Origin: Actinomycetes bacterium
GTDB taxonomy: Bacteria; Actinomycetota; Actinomycetes; Streptosporangiales; Streptosporangiaceae
Reading direction: 5' to 3'
Length of the DNA stretch: 64,000 nucleotides
NCBI GenBank assembly: GCA_025964575.1
Contig: JAOPYO010000017.1
Span: 1-64,000, forward strand
A program made the translations under genes and the position numbers. Positions 54,164 to 62,516 of this stretch are shown here, one piece after another. The notes under the pieces are model-generated. The model had not been told where the DNA came from and searched no databases. It worked only from the letters and a program-made list of their open reading frames with translations. Position 1 is the stretch's first letter, and each line of letters starts with the position of its first letter.

Positions 54164-54880
54164 TCATCGGGGGTCCCCTTCTTCGCCCATCCGGTGCTGT
54201 GCACCGGGTTGCGCGGGCCGGCTGCGGGCACGGTACAGCTCAAGCGCGATCGGGATCACGGAGACGATGACGATCAGCGCGATGATCGGCAGCAGGTAGG
54301 TGTCGATGCCGGGGATGGTAGAACCGAGCGCATAGCCGGCCAGGGTGACCCCGATCGACCACAGGAGCCCGCCGCCGACCTGCCAGAGCGTGAAGGTGCG
54401 GACCGGGACGTCCAGGGCGCCGGCCATCGGGTTGAGCACGGTGCGGACGACGGGGATGAACCGGGCGAGCACGATGGCCTTGCCGTGGCCGTACTGGGCC
54501 AGCAACTCCTCGGCCCTGGCCGCGCCGCGCCGCAGATGGGGGTTGCGGCTGCGGGCCAGCAACCGGCGTCCGCCCTTGCGCCCGATCCAGAAGCCGGTCT
54601 GGGCGCCGAGAAGGGCACCCGCCACAGCGGCCAGCAGCACCAGCGGCAGCGACAGGTGGACCTGATTGGTGGCCGAGGTGGTGCACAGCAGGCCGGCGGT
54701 GAACAGCAGCGAGTCCCCGGGCAGGAAAAACCCGATCAGCAGGCCGGTCTCGGCGAACAGCACCAGGAACACCCCCAGCGTGCCCAGGCTGGTCAGCAGC
54801 GACGTCGCGTCGAGGGGGTTGAGCGCTCCCAACCCGGTGTGCGTCGCCGCAGCGTGCAGGCCAGCAGCCGTTACCAGCAT
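54164..54880 (-). CDS. DedA/SNARE-associated family membrane protein
   Basis: A 238-residue DedA protein. The ATG at 54880 follows AAAGGGG. Signatures are FAETGLLIGFFLPGDSLLFTAGLL (first re-entrant hairpin, with the acidic residue of ET and GD), GAQTGFWIGRKGGRRLL, and ARFIPVVRTVLNPMAGAL with the conserved Arg. DedA proteins include undecaprenyl-phosphate and phosphatidylethanolamine flippases. The divergent BlaI-type regulator and a paired palindrome sit upstream, so it is probably part of that regulon, as may be uppP downstream. Confidence 0.92.
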   Translation of the reverse strand: MLVTAAGLHAAATHTGLGALNPLDATSLLTSLGTLGVFLVLFAETGLLIGFFLPGDSLLFTAGLLCTTSATNQVHLSLPLVLLAAVAGALLGAQTGFWIGRKGGRRLLARSRNPHLRRGAARAEELLAQYGHGKAIVLARFIPVVRTVLNPMAGALDVPVRTFTLWQVGGGLLWSIGVTLAGYALGSTIPGIDTYLLPIIALIVIVSVIPIALELYRARSRPAQPGAQHRMGEEGDPR

Positions 54881-54997
54881 GATGTCCCCTTTCGAAAAGT
54901 CCGGTTCCGTGCAGTCCGGCTGGACCGGAGCACTGGCAGAGGCACCGCCGGCGGCGACATACGGTGGCATGGCACACTGGGCCGACAGGCTCAACTT

Positions 54998-55029
54998 CTA
55001 CAGGTAGTAAAAGTTTTACAACACTGTAG
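54998..55029. promoter_or_regulatory. Nested palindromes, probable BlaI-type operator
   Basis: CTACAG (54998-55003) and CTGTAG (55024-55029) flank the perfect palindrome GTAAAAGTTTTAC (55007-55019). The outer arms resemble the CTACA/TGTAG arms of BlaI operators. The site lies between the DedA gene and the BlaI gene and touches the latter's start. Confidence 0.65.
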
Positions 55030-55032
55030 ACG

Positions 55033-55470
55033 ATGAGAAACGGCGAAAGGTTCGCTGAGGTGGAGTCACAAGCCGACCGAGCACCAGTCGCGGCTTCGGG
55101 CGGCCGGCGGGCCGCCGGCGCCTTGGCGGCCGAGGTGTTGTCGGTGCTGCAGAGCGCGGAACGAGCGCTGACGCCCGGTGAGGTCACCGAACGGTTGGGC
55201 GGTGACCTGGCGTATTCGACGGTGGTGACGACGTTGTCGCGGCTGCACGCCAAGGGCACGCTGACGCGCACCCGCCGAAGCCGGGCGTACGCCTACGCTC
55301 CGGTAGCGGACGCGGCCGGGATGGCCGCGCGGCGGATGCGGCAGGTGCTGGAAGGAGAACCCGACCGGGATGCTGTCCTGACCCGGTTCGTCGGCGAGCT
55401 GGCGCCGCGTGACGAGGCGCTGTTCCGCCGGCTCTTCGGCGACCCGAACGACCCGAACGACCAGGAGTAG
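55033..55470 (+). CDS. BlaI/MecI-family repressor (module 2)
   Basis: A 145-residue repressor. The winged helix is LTPGEVTERLGGDLAYSTVV followed by TTLSRLHAKGTLTRTRRSRA. The ATG at 55033 abuts the operator and would need a leaderless or very short leader; GTG 55060, with AAAGG upstream, is the alternative. The M56 protease gene follows 8 bases later. Diverged from module 1 (7912-8322), so the two are separate acquisitions or old duplicates. Confidence 0.87.
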   Translation: MRNGERFAEVESQADRAPVAASGGRRAAGALAAEVLSVLQSAERALTPGEVTERLGGDLAYSTVVTTLSRLHAKGTLTRTRRSRAYAYAPVADAAGMAARRMRQVLEGEPDRDAVLTRFVGELAPRDEALFRRLFGDPNDPNDQE

Positions 55471-55478
55471 GGGAAACC

Positions 55479-56444
55479 GTGCATCTGGCCGTCTATCTAC
55501 CGTTGCTGGTCCCGCTGGCAGCCGCTCTGTCCGCAGGGCGGCTGGCAGGCCGGCTCGATCCGCGCCTGGCCACCTGGCTACTGACCTGCTCCGCGGTACT
55601 GCTGGCCGCGGCCACCGCCACCGTGCTGTCGCTGCTGGTGGTGGCCGGACTGGTCCAGATCCCGCTGATCGCTGGGTTCGGCAAGTTGTCGCTGCAGGTC
55701 CTGCGGCGTGACGACCCGCCCTCGACAGCCGTGGCGCTGGTGGCGGCCATCGCCCTGTGCGTCGCCGTCGCGGCGGCGGTCCGGATGGCCTGGCGGCGCG
55801 TGCGAGCGCTGCTGGTGGCGGCGGGGCAGGCGCGTTGCCTACCCGGCACCGGCGAACTGGTGATCATAGACGATGACACGGTCGCCGAGGCGTTCACCGT
55901 GCCGGGACGGCCCGGGCGCATTGTGGTGTCGACCGGCATGCTCGCCGCCCTGCACGAGGGCGAGCGTGCAGTGCTGCTCGCCCATGAACGCGCCCACCTG
56001 CGCTCGCACCACCACTGGTTCACCGCCGCCACGCAATTGGCCGCCGCCACCAACCCGCTGTTGCGGCCGCTGGCCCGAGCCGTCACCTTCACCATCGAAC
56101 GCTGGGCCGATGAGGCCGCGGCCAGTGCCTGCGGTGACCGGCGCCTGGTAGCCCGTACCATCGCACGGGCGGCGATGGCCAAAGCGAGCGCGGCCCGCTC
56201 TGCCGTCGCAGCGGCAGAGCGGGCCGCGGGCCTCGCGCTCGGCGTGACCGGCCATCCATCCGAAATCGCCGATCTATCCGACGCCGGACCGGTACCGCGG
56301 CGCGTCGCCGCGCTGCTCGCCGCACCTCCGCAGCGCCGCCTGACCCTGGTGATCGGTGTCGCCATTGTGCTTGCCGCCACCGGTATGTGCACCCTGGATG
56401 CCCTGCGCGACCTGCACGATCTCCTGGAAACGGCCAGCGTGTGA
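55479..56444 (+). CDS. M56-family membrane metalloprotease (module 2)
   Basis: A 321-residue protease from GTG 55479 (AGGGGAAACC upstream). TM helices occupy about residues 1-17, 27-55, 78-100 and the C-terminus. The zinc motif is AHERAHLRSHHHW (HExxH form). No penicillin-binding sensor domain is present. It should cleave the BlaI-type partner when the envelope is stressed. The last 170 bases overlap an antisense reading frame of the acyltransferase gene. Confidence 0.87.
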   Translation: MHLAVYLPLLVPLAAALSAGRLAGRLDPRLATWLLTCSAVLLAAATATVLSLLVVAGLVQIPLIAGFGKLSLQVLRRDDPPSTAVALVAAIALCVAVAAAVRMAWRRVRALLVAAGQARCLPGTGELVIIDDDTVAEAFTVPGRPGRIVVSTGMLAALHEGERAVLLAHERAHLRSHHHWFTAATQLAAATNPLLRPLARAVTFTIERWADEAAASACGDRRLVARTIARAAMAKASAARSAVAAAERAAGLALGVTGHPSEIADLSDAGPVPRRVAALLAAPPQRRLTLVIGVAIVLAATGMCTLDALRDLHDLLETASV

Positions 56445-57752
56445 CCTCGTAGCGCCGGTGGTCCGCCTGGTCAGGCCGAGCAGCGCGGCTCCGGCCACCA
56501 GCATGAACGTGCAGGACACCGGGGTCACGGGGAGCATCAGCAGGTGTCCGGTCCGCCCGGCCAGCGCCCCGCCGAACCCGACGACCGAGAAGCCGAGGAT
56601 CGCGATCAGGCAGAGCATCATCCCGGCCACCGAACGGCCCGGGCCGTACGCCTGCCCGCCGGGAGCGCGGTGCCGGTCCGCGCGGCGGAACACCGTGACG
56701 AGACCTCCGGTGACCAGCGCGAGCAGGCTGAGCCAGACCGGGCGCAGAAGCCACCACGCGGCACTGCCCACCGGCGGCTGGACAAGGCCCAGGGCGAGTT
56801 GCCCGGATCCGGCCAGGAACAGCGCGGTGAGATGCCACAGGAACGCCGTCATCGCCAGGCCGTTCGCCTCGATCACCCCGGCCCAGACGCGAGGCCGGGC
56901 CAGCCACCTGGTGACCGGGCCCCTGATGAGCAGTGCCAGCCCGATCAGCCAGACGGCATGGGCGAGCAGCGCCAGGGTCGGTGGCGACATGTTGGAGATC
57001 CGCTCCCCCGGCATTCCCACCATGGAGATCGGGTACGGCCCGTACCCGGTGAGCCCCAGCACCGCGACCAGCCCTCCGCCGATCAGCGCCAGAGCGGCCC
57101 GGCGACCCAGGCGTCCGTCGGCGTAGAAGAAACCGAGCTGGTGCACCGCGAGCCAGACGAGCAGCAGGTTGAGGTAGCCGATCTGGCCGAGCCCTGCCTG
57201 GAACCGGGCCACGTCCACCGCGACGGCTCCCGCGCCCAACCCGGCCGGAACCAACACCCCGTACGCCCGGTGCAGGCTGAGCATGAGAGGCGCGAACGCG
57301 ACCACGGCGAGGTAGACGCCGATGAACCAGAGCGGCTGGGCGACCGTCCGGGTAGCCAGCCGGAGCAGCCCCGCATCCCGGCCGGCCAGCTCCACGGCCA
57401 CCGCGAAGCCCAGCCAGACCACCGCGAAGACCGCTGTGGGGATCAGCAGCCGGGACGCCCGGGCTCGGACGAACTCCCCGTACGACGGTTCACGGCGCAA
57501 CGCGGTGGCATGCGAGAACCCGCCGACGAAGAAGAACAGCGGCATCACCTGGAGCAGCCAGGTCAATGGCTGCAGCCACGGCACGATCGCGAGCAGGTTG
57601 GCGGCGGTGACCTGCCCATCCGGGCCGACGAGGAGCACGGCCATCAGCCAGTGCCCGATGATCACGACCCCCAGCGAGAAGACCCGCAGGAAGTCGACGT
57701 AGCGGTCGCGGCTCGCCGGGGTGCGGGCGGCCAGTTCGGTGGCGCTGTTCAC
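56274..57752 (-). CDS. Acyltransferase 3 family membrane protein
   Basis: A 10-TM Acyl_transf_3 protein that would O-acylate surface glycans or lipids. The catalytic His is in VVIIGHWLMAVLL after RYVDFLRVFSLG; other signatures are MPLFFFVGGFSHATAL, VAQPLWFIGVYLAVVAF and LVWLAVHQLGFFYADGRL. GTG 57752 is preferred as start over the longer frame. The frame has no stop where the family ends (about residue 430) and runs on for about 57 codons antisense to the M56 gene, giving a hydrophilic His/Gln/Gly tail. The stop was probably lost by deletion; the protein core looks intact. Confidence 0.85.
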   Translation of the reverse strand: MNSATELAARTPASRDRYVDFLRVFSLGVVIIGHWLMAVLLVGPDGQVTAANLLAIVPWLQPLTWLLQVMPLFFFVGGFSHATALRREPSYGEFVRARASRLLIPTAVFAVVWLGFAVAVELAGRDAGLLRLATRTVAQPLWFIGVYLAVVAFAPLMLSLHRAYGVLVPAGLGAGAVAVDVARFQAGLGQIGYLNLLLVWLAVHQLGFFYADGRLGRRAALALIGGGLVAVLGLTGYGPYPISMVGMPGERISNMSPPTLALLAHAVWLIGLALLIRGPVTRWLARPRVWAGVIEANGLAMTAFLWHLTALFLAGSGQLALGLVQPPVGSAAWWLLRPVWLSLLALVTGGLVTVFRRADRHRAPGGQAYGPGRSVAGMMLCLIAILGFSVVGFGGALAGRTGHLLMLPVTPVSCTFMLVAGAALLGLTRRTTGATRSHAGRFQEIVQVAQGIQGAHTGGGKHNGDTDHQGQAALRRCGEQRGDAPRYRSGVG

Positions 57753-57906
57753 CCTGCGATCGTCGCCTGGTGCGGCCCTCAGGGCATGAGTGCGGATACT
57801 CGACCGGACCTGAGTACACACGCTGGGCATTCATCCTCAGATCGGGTATGCGATCGCACAGCGCCGGAATGGCACGGCGAGCGCAACAAAGTGCGCCATG
57901 CAGGCC

Positions 57907-57950
57907 GAAGCCGCCCCTCCCACTGGGTGATAGGTGGGAGGGGCGGCTTC
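57907..57950. terminator. Perfect 17-bp hairpin terminator
   Basis: GAAGCCGCCCCTCCCAC and its complement flank a 10-base loop. It lies 17 bases beyond the stop of the DHA2 pump (minus strand) and faces the acyltransferase start. Confidence 0.85.
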
Positions 57951-57967
57951 TGTACGAGCCGGTGGGG

Positions 57968-59437
57968 TCAGGCCGGGATCTCCTGGGCACGGGCCTTCTT
58001 GGGAAGCAGGAAGCCGACCAGGAAGGCCACGACGGTGAGGCCGAGGGCGATCACAGTGACCTGCTCGGTGGCCGCGAGGGCGTTGGTCTTGACGGCGACC
58101 GCGTTGTGGGCTTCGGCGGTGAACCGGTTGAAGAAGACGGTGCCGAGGACTGCGACACCCAGGGCGGCGGCCAGTTGCTGGATCGATTCGAGGGCACCGG
58201 AGGCGGAGCCGACCTCATGGTCCTGGATCTCGCCCATGATGATGTCGAACATCGGCACGAAGATCATGCCCATGCCGATCCCGAACACCAGCAGCGGAGC
58301 GGCCAGGTTCCAGCCGCCCAGCTCGATCCCGGCGGTCTGGAACACCGCGTAGACCCCGGCCATGCCGGCACCCATCAGGCCCAGGCCGATGTGCAGGACT
58401 CTGCGGCCGAGCTGGGGCAGCATCGCGCCGAAGGCGGAACCGACGAACGCGCCGACCGCCCAGGTGGCCATGGCGACGCTGGCGCCGATCGGGCTGTAGC
58501 CCAGGCCCAGCTGCAGCAGGAAGCCCAGAGTGAGGGAGAAACCGATGATCGCGATGAAGAAGACGACGACGAACAGTACGCCGGAGGAGTACGACCTACG
58601 GGCGAACACGCTCAGCTCGACCAGCGGAGTCTTACCGGCGGCCGTACGGCGCAGCTGGTGCCGGACGAAGACCGCGAGAACCGCGACCGAGGAGCCCAGC
58701 ATGGCCAGGATCCAGCCGGGCCAGCCCTGCTCACGGCCCTGCACCAGCGGGTAGACGAGCAGGCCCATCCCGGTGCCGGCGATCAGCATGCCGGCCACGT
58801 CCAGCCCACCAGACCGGTCACCGGCCGAGGTCGGCAGTGCCTTGCCGCCCGCGATCAGAGTGAACGCGCCGAGCGGCAGGTTGATCAGGAAAATCATGCG
58901 CCAGTCGGCGCCGAACAGGTCGGCCTTGATCAGTAGTCCGGCGGTGATCGGACCGAGGATGGTCGCCAGGCCGATGGCCGGGCCGAAGACGCCCCACGCC
59001 TTGGCCTGGTCTTCGCCGGGGAACAGGTCCCGGATCAGGCCGAAGCACTGCGGGATCATCACCGCGCCGAACACCGCCTGCAACATGCGGGCCGCGATCA
59101 GCGTCTCCGGCGACACCGCTACGGCACACGCCACGGAGGCGACGACGAAGCCGGCGGCACCGCCCAGCAGCATCCGCTTGCGCCCGTACATGTCCCCCAG
59201 TCGGCCGCCGGTGAGCAGGCCCACCGCCAGGACCAGGGTGTAGCTCGCAGCGATCCACTGCAGGGTGGCGTAGGAACCACCGAGGTCCTTCCGGATGACG
59301 GGAAGGGCCACGTTGACGATGCTCGCATCGAGCAGGTTCATCAGCGTCGCGGTCAGAATCGCGAAGAGGCCGAGCCAACGCCGGTCCGGTGCTGCGGTCA
59401 GGGCCGCACCGGCAGGTGCGTCGAGAGTTACGGTCAC
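57968..59437 (-). CDS. DHA2-family 14-TM efflux pump
   Basis: A 489-residue exporter starting at GTG 59437 with GGAAGG upstream. Signatures: LMNLLDASIVNVALPVIRKD (motif D1), GGRLGDMYGRKRML (motif A), and GPAIGLATILGPITAGLLI (motif C). It is more similar to QacA/Mmr-type pumps with a long loop (KADLFGADWRMIFLINLPLG). A palindromic operator with an embedded TATAAT lies 40-63 bases upstream, but no TetR gene is adjacent. Confidence 0.92.
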   Translation of the reverse strand: MTVTLDAPAGAALTAAPDRRWLGLFAILTATLMNLLDASIVNVALPVIRKDLGGSYATLQWIAASYTLVLAVGLLTGGRLGDMYGRKRMLLGGAAGFVVASVACAVAVSPETLIAARMLQAVFGAVMIPQCFGLIRDLFPGEDQAKAWGVFGPAIGLATILGPITAGLLIKADLFGADWRMIFLINLPLGAFTLIAGGKALPTSAGDRSGGLDVAGMLIAGTGMGLLVYPLVQGREQGWPGWILAMLGSSVAVLAVFVRHQLRRTAAGKTPLVELSVFARRSYSSGVLFVVVFFIAIIGFSLTLGFLLQLGLGYSPIGASVAMATWAVGAFVGSAFGAMLPQLGRRVLHIGLGLMGAGMAGVYAVFQTAGIELGGWNLAAPLLVFGIGMGMIFVPMFDIIMGEIQDHEVGSASGALESIQQLAAALGVAVLGTVFFNRFTAEAHNAVAVKTNALAATEQVTVIALGLTVVAFLVGFLLPKKARAQEIPA

Positions 59438-59476
59438 GGGAGATCCTTCCAGAGAAGCCTGGCTCGGAACGAAGCG

Positions 59477-59500
59477 TTCTGTTCCTATAATAACAGAACG
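59477..59500. promoter_or_regulatory. Probable TetR operator/promoter of DHA2 pump
   Basis: GTTCTGTT (59477-59484) and AACAGAAC (59493-59500) are perfect inverted arms around CCTATAAT. The flanks GAAG...CTTC extend the symmetry. Typical TetR site for an efflux gene; the repressor gene is not in the neighbourhood. Confidence 0.7.
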
Positions 59501-59589
59501 GAACACTTCATTCCACTGTTGCGGGGTGCTTCTTCCGGAGTGCGCTGCGCCATGCGCCACCTGGCCGCATAGCCGGCGGCGGGTGGGAG

Positions 59590-60084
59590 TCAGGAGCGAT
59601 CTGACCCGCGGGACCGCTGGATCAGGGGCTGGATAAACCAGAGCCAACCCGCGAGGAGCCCGACGGCGGCCCCGGTGATCAACGACACCGGGCGCTTGAA
59701 CAGGTAGTCGACCACCATGAGAGTGGCAGCGGTCATGGCGACCATGAGCGCCAGCATCCCGATCATCGCGTACAGGTTCGATCGCTTGACCAGCGATTCC
59801 TTCATGCCCTTCCGGAACAGGACCCGGTGCTGGGCGACCGGCGCGATGAAGAACATGGACGCCACAGCGGCCCCGATCAGGGCGACGTAGTACAACTGGC
59901 GATCGTGGTTCGCGATCCGCCCGAACCCTGGCGAGAACGGGACGGTCAGCAGAAACGCGAAGAGAACCTGCACCCCCGTCACCGCGACCCGCAGACCCTG
60001 GAGGAGTTCCATGAAGTTACGGACCGCACGTTCCGCCGGCTTCTCGGGAATGCGATCCTCGGATCGTCCATCGGCAGCCACCAC
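59590..60084 (-). CDS. DUF6328-family membrane protein
   Basis: A 164-residue protein with four TM helices: VTGVQVLFAFLLTVPFSPGF, YYVALIGAAVASMFFIAPVA, AMIGMLALMVAMTAATLMVV and ITGAAVGLLAGWLWFIQPLI. The segment NFMELLQGLRVAVTGVQVLF is typical of DUF6328. GTG start with GAAGGGGGA upstream. Function unknown. It lies between the pump and the conservon on the same strand. Confidence 0.85.
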   Translation of the reverse strand: MVAADGRSEDRIPEKPAERAVRNFMELLQGLRVAVTGVQVLFAFLLTVPFSPGFGRIANHDRQLYYVALIGAAVASMFFIAPVAQHRVLFRKGMKESLVKRSNLYAMIGMLALMVAMTAATLMVVDYLFKRPVSLITGAAVGLLAGWLWFIQPLIQRSRGSDRS

Positions 60085-60302
60085 ATTCCCCCTTCAACGA
60101 CACCGCCCCGAACCGACCCCGGTGGCTGGATGGCGCTTGGAACGCTCGTTGGAGAACGTAACCCCGTGAACGAGTCGTACCCAGCAAGGACCGGCTGAGT
60201 CACCACTCCCCCAAGGCCGACGCCGTCACGGAGGTGGATGGGCGAGGTGCGGAGCCCTCTCGGGGAGCGGCGGTGAGGATGAGCGGACTCGGGCGGGAGG
60301 GC

Positions 60303-61571
60303 TCAACCGGCCCTTGCGGTGACGTACGCGGGGGTGAACTCGACCGGCAGGGCGGACAGGCCGCGCATCTGCAAGGACGGCCGCCATACGAGTGCGTCAG
60401 CGGCCACTGCCAGCATCACATCCGGGAGCCGGTCCAGGAGCACCTCGACGGCAGCCTGGGCGATGACCTCGGCGATCTCCGGCGCCGGGTGCGGGCACCC
60501 ATGCTCGCCGTGGCCGAAGGACATGTGGGCATGGTTCCCGGCGGTGCCGGCGGAGAAGTCCGACCGCACCTCCGGATCAGAGTTCGCGGCGGCCAGGCCG
60601 AGAATGAGTGCGTCGCCGGCCTCGATGCGCTGTCCGGCCAACTGGGTGTCCCGAACGGCCCAGCGGCCCAGGCTGTTCTGACTGGGCGAGTCCTCCCACA
60701 GCACCTCGTTCAGCGCCTGGCCTGCGCTGCGGCGGCCTCCCGACAGAGTCACTGCGAACCGGTCGTCGGTCAGCATCAGCCGCAGGGTGTTCCCGATCCA
60801 GTTGGCGGTGGTGTCCTGACCTGCGGTCATCACCAAGATCAAGTCCTGGATGAGCTCCTCGTCAGTGAGCCCCGCGGGGTGCGCCAGCAGACGCGAGGGC
60901 ACATCCGGGCCCGGGCGCTCGCGCTTGCTGTCCAGCAACCGCTGCATCGAGGCCTGAACCCGCTGATAGGCCTCCATGGCACCCTCGCCGCCGTCCAACG
61001 TCGCGCTCACGTCCCCTACCAATCCCGGCGTCTGGGAGTCGGGCAGACCGAACATCCTGGCGACGGCGAGTAGAGGCATCGGATGGGCATAGCGGGCCAT
61101 CAGGTCGGCCCTGCCACTGCCAGCGAACGCGTCGATCAGTTCGTCTGCGATCCGCTCGCATTGGGTTCTCAACTCGAACTGATCAATGGCGGCGAGGGCA
61201 TCGCTGACGGCCCCGGCACGCCGCTGGTGCTCGGCTCCTTCGGTGAACAGCATGGAGGGCTGGTAGCCGACGTACGCCATGAGGGGCCAGTCGGACGGGA
61301 TGCGATCCCAGGCGTTCCAGCGGCGGGAGTCGCGAGCGAAGAGCTGGGAATTGCCGAGGACGTGGCGGAGTTCGCGGTATCCGATCACGAGCCACGCGGG
61401 CACGTCGCCCTCGAGCACGATCGGGACGACCGGCCCATGCTGCCGCCTCATCTCCCGGTACACCTGGGCCGGTTCCTGCTGCAACCGGGGTCCGTACAAC
61501 GGCATGGCTCCCGCGTGAGCCGGGCAACCCGCAGGCGGCGCTGTCGAGTCGGGTGAGTGAGGATTCGTCAT
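60303..61571 (-). CDS. CYP157-like cytochrome P450 of conservon
   Basis: A 422-residue P450. The I-helix TAGQDTTANWIG and the heme loop FGHGEHGCPHPA (Cys about 359) are normal, but the K-helix reads NEVLWED: the Arg of the ExxR motif is Trp. The CYP157 family, typically encoded at the end of Streptomyces conservons, is known to break the ExxR rule in this way. Its ATG overlaps the stop of cvnD by 4 bases, so it is translated with the conservon. It may be the effector (cvnE position) of the G-protein-like switch. Catalysis has not been shown for most members. Confidence 0.92.
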   Translation of the reverse strand: MTNPHSPDSTAPPAGCPAHAGAMPLYGPRLQQEPAQVYREMRRQHGPVVPIVLEGDVPAWLVIGYRELRHVLGNSQLFARDSRRWNAWDRIPSDWPLMAYVGYQPSMLFTEGAEHQRRAGAVSDALAAIDQFELRTQCERIADELIDAFAGSGRADLMARYAHPMPLLAVARMFGLPDSQTPGLVGDVSATLDGGEGAMEAYQRVQASMQRLLDSKRERPGPDVPSRLLAHPAGLTDEELIQDLILVMTAGQDTTANWIGNTLRLMLTDDRFAVTLSGGRRSAGQALNEVLWEDSPSQNSLGRWAVRDTQLAGQRIEAGDALILGLAAANSDPEVRSDFSAGTAGNHAHMSFGHGEHGCPHPAPEIAEVIAQAAVEVLLDRLPDVMLAVAADALVWRPSLQMRGLSALPVEFTPAYVTARAG

Positions 61572-62176
61572 GATGTGCTCTCCCGGGCGGAGGACAGGGC
61601 GTAAAGGTGTTTGACAAGAGCGATCAGCACGGCCTTGCTGGAGTCACGCTGGCGAGCATCGCAGTCGATCAGCGGAATGTCGTCGGAGAGAGACAGCGCG
61701 TCCCGTACCTGTTCCAGGGGATGCACCGGTCCGTCGAAGTTGTTGCGGGCGACGATGAACGGCATTCCGTGGTGCTCAAGGCGGTCGATGGCATACCAGG
61801 AATCGGCCAAGCGGCGGGTATCCACCAGGACGACCGCGCCCAGAGTCCCCATGAACAGCCGATCCCACAGAAACCAGAACCGTTCCTGGCCCGGAGCCCC
61901 GAACAAGTACAGCACCATCTGCTCATTCAGGCTGATGCGACCGAAGTCGAAGGCGACCGTGGTCGTGGTCTTGTCCTGCACGCCGGCCGCATCGTCGATC
62001 CCCACACCCGCCCGCGTCATGGTCTCTTCCGTGCTCAGCGGACGAATCTCGCTGACGGATCGAACCATCGTCGTCTTGCCCACGCCGAACCCACCGACGA
62101 TCACGATCTTGAGCCCGTTGTTCGCCGTGCTCCGCAGCGGAGTACGGGCGGCTTGCTCAGAGCTTCTCAAGTCCAA
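61568..62176 (-). CDS. cvnD: Conservon GTP-binding protein CvnD
   Basis: A 202-residue Ras-like GTPase. G1 is IVGGFGVGKTTMV; the switch region contains DKTTTTVAFDFGRI; G3 is LYLFGAPGQERFWF; and RNNFDG replaces the usual NKxD, as in other CvnD proteins. It forms part of a membrane signalling complex with CvnA-C, analogous to eukaryotic G-protein systems. Overlaps cvnC by 20 bases and the P450 by 4. Confidence 0.94.
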   Translation of the reverse strand: MDLRSSEQAARTPLRSTANNGLKIVIVGGFGVGKTTMVRSVSEIRPLSTEETMTRAGVGIDDAAGVQDKTTTTVAFDFGRISLNEQMVLYLFGAPGQERFWFLWDRLFMGTLGAVVLVDTRRLADSWYAIDRLEHHGMPFIVARNNFDGPVHPLEQVRDALSLSDDIPLIDCDARQRDSSKAVLIALVKHLYALSSARESTS

Positions 62177-62516
62177 CGAGCACCTGCTTCAGAATTTCAG
62201 AGGAGGGCAGTTGTGCCTTGGCTGGAGCCGAGGCCGGATAGCGGGCGGTGATGCGGCCGGTATCGAGCAGGTCGCACAGCAGGATCTTCACGACGCTCAC
62301 CGGCAGTGCCAGCTCCGAGGAGATCTCCACAACCGCCGTCGGGTAACGGCACATATCCAGGATCTTGACATGCTCGGACTGCATACCCGGCGTCGGATCG
62401 CATTCGCTCACGATCAGCGTGACCATGTCCATGGAAGTCTCGTCCACACGGCTGCGCCCGCCGGTGACCGTGTACAGCCGGTCCGGGTTTTCACGATTGA
62501 CTGGCCGTGAGCTCAC
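62157..62516 (-). CDS. cvnC: Conservon DUF742 protein CvnC
   Basis: A 119-residue DUF742 protein with a winged-helix-like fold: RLYTVTGGRSRVDETSMDMV (N-terminus), CRYPTAVVEISSELALPVSV, then VKILLCDLLDTGRITAR. It links the roadblock protein and the GTPase in the conservon complex. Overlaps cvnB by 4 bases and cvnD by 20. Confidence 0.93.
   Translation of the reverse strand: MSSRPVNRENPDRLYTVTGGRSRVDETSMDMVTLIVSECDPTPGMQSEHVKILDMCRYPTAVVEISSELALPVSVVKILLCDLLDTGRITARYPASAPAKAQLPSSEILKQVLVGLEKL

Noticed and set aside
56544-58352. 602-codon plus frame opposite the acyltransferase and pump
   Set aside because: Longest shadow in the region; Pro/Gln/Arg/Glu-rich with no domain, spans two real minus-strand genes.
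57770-58936. 388-codon plus frame opposite the DHA2 pump
   Set aside because: Antisense shadow; acidic low-complexity sequence.
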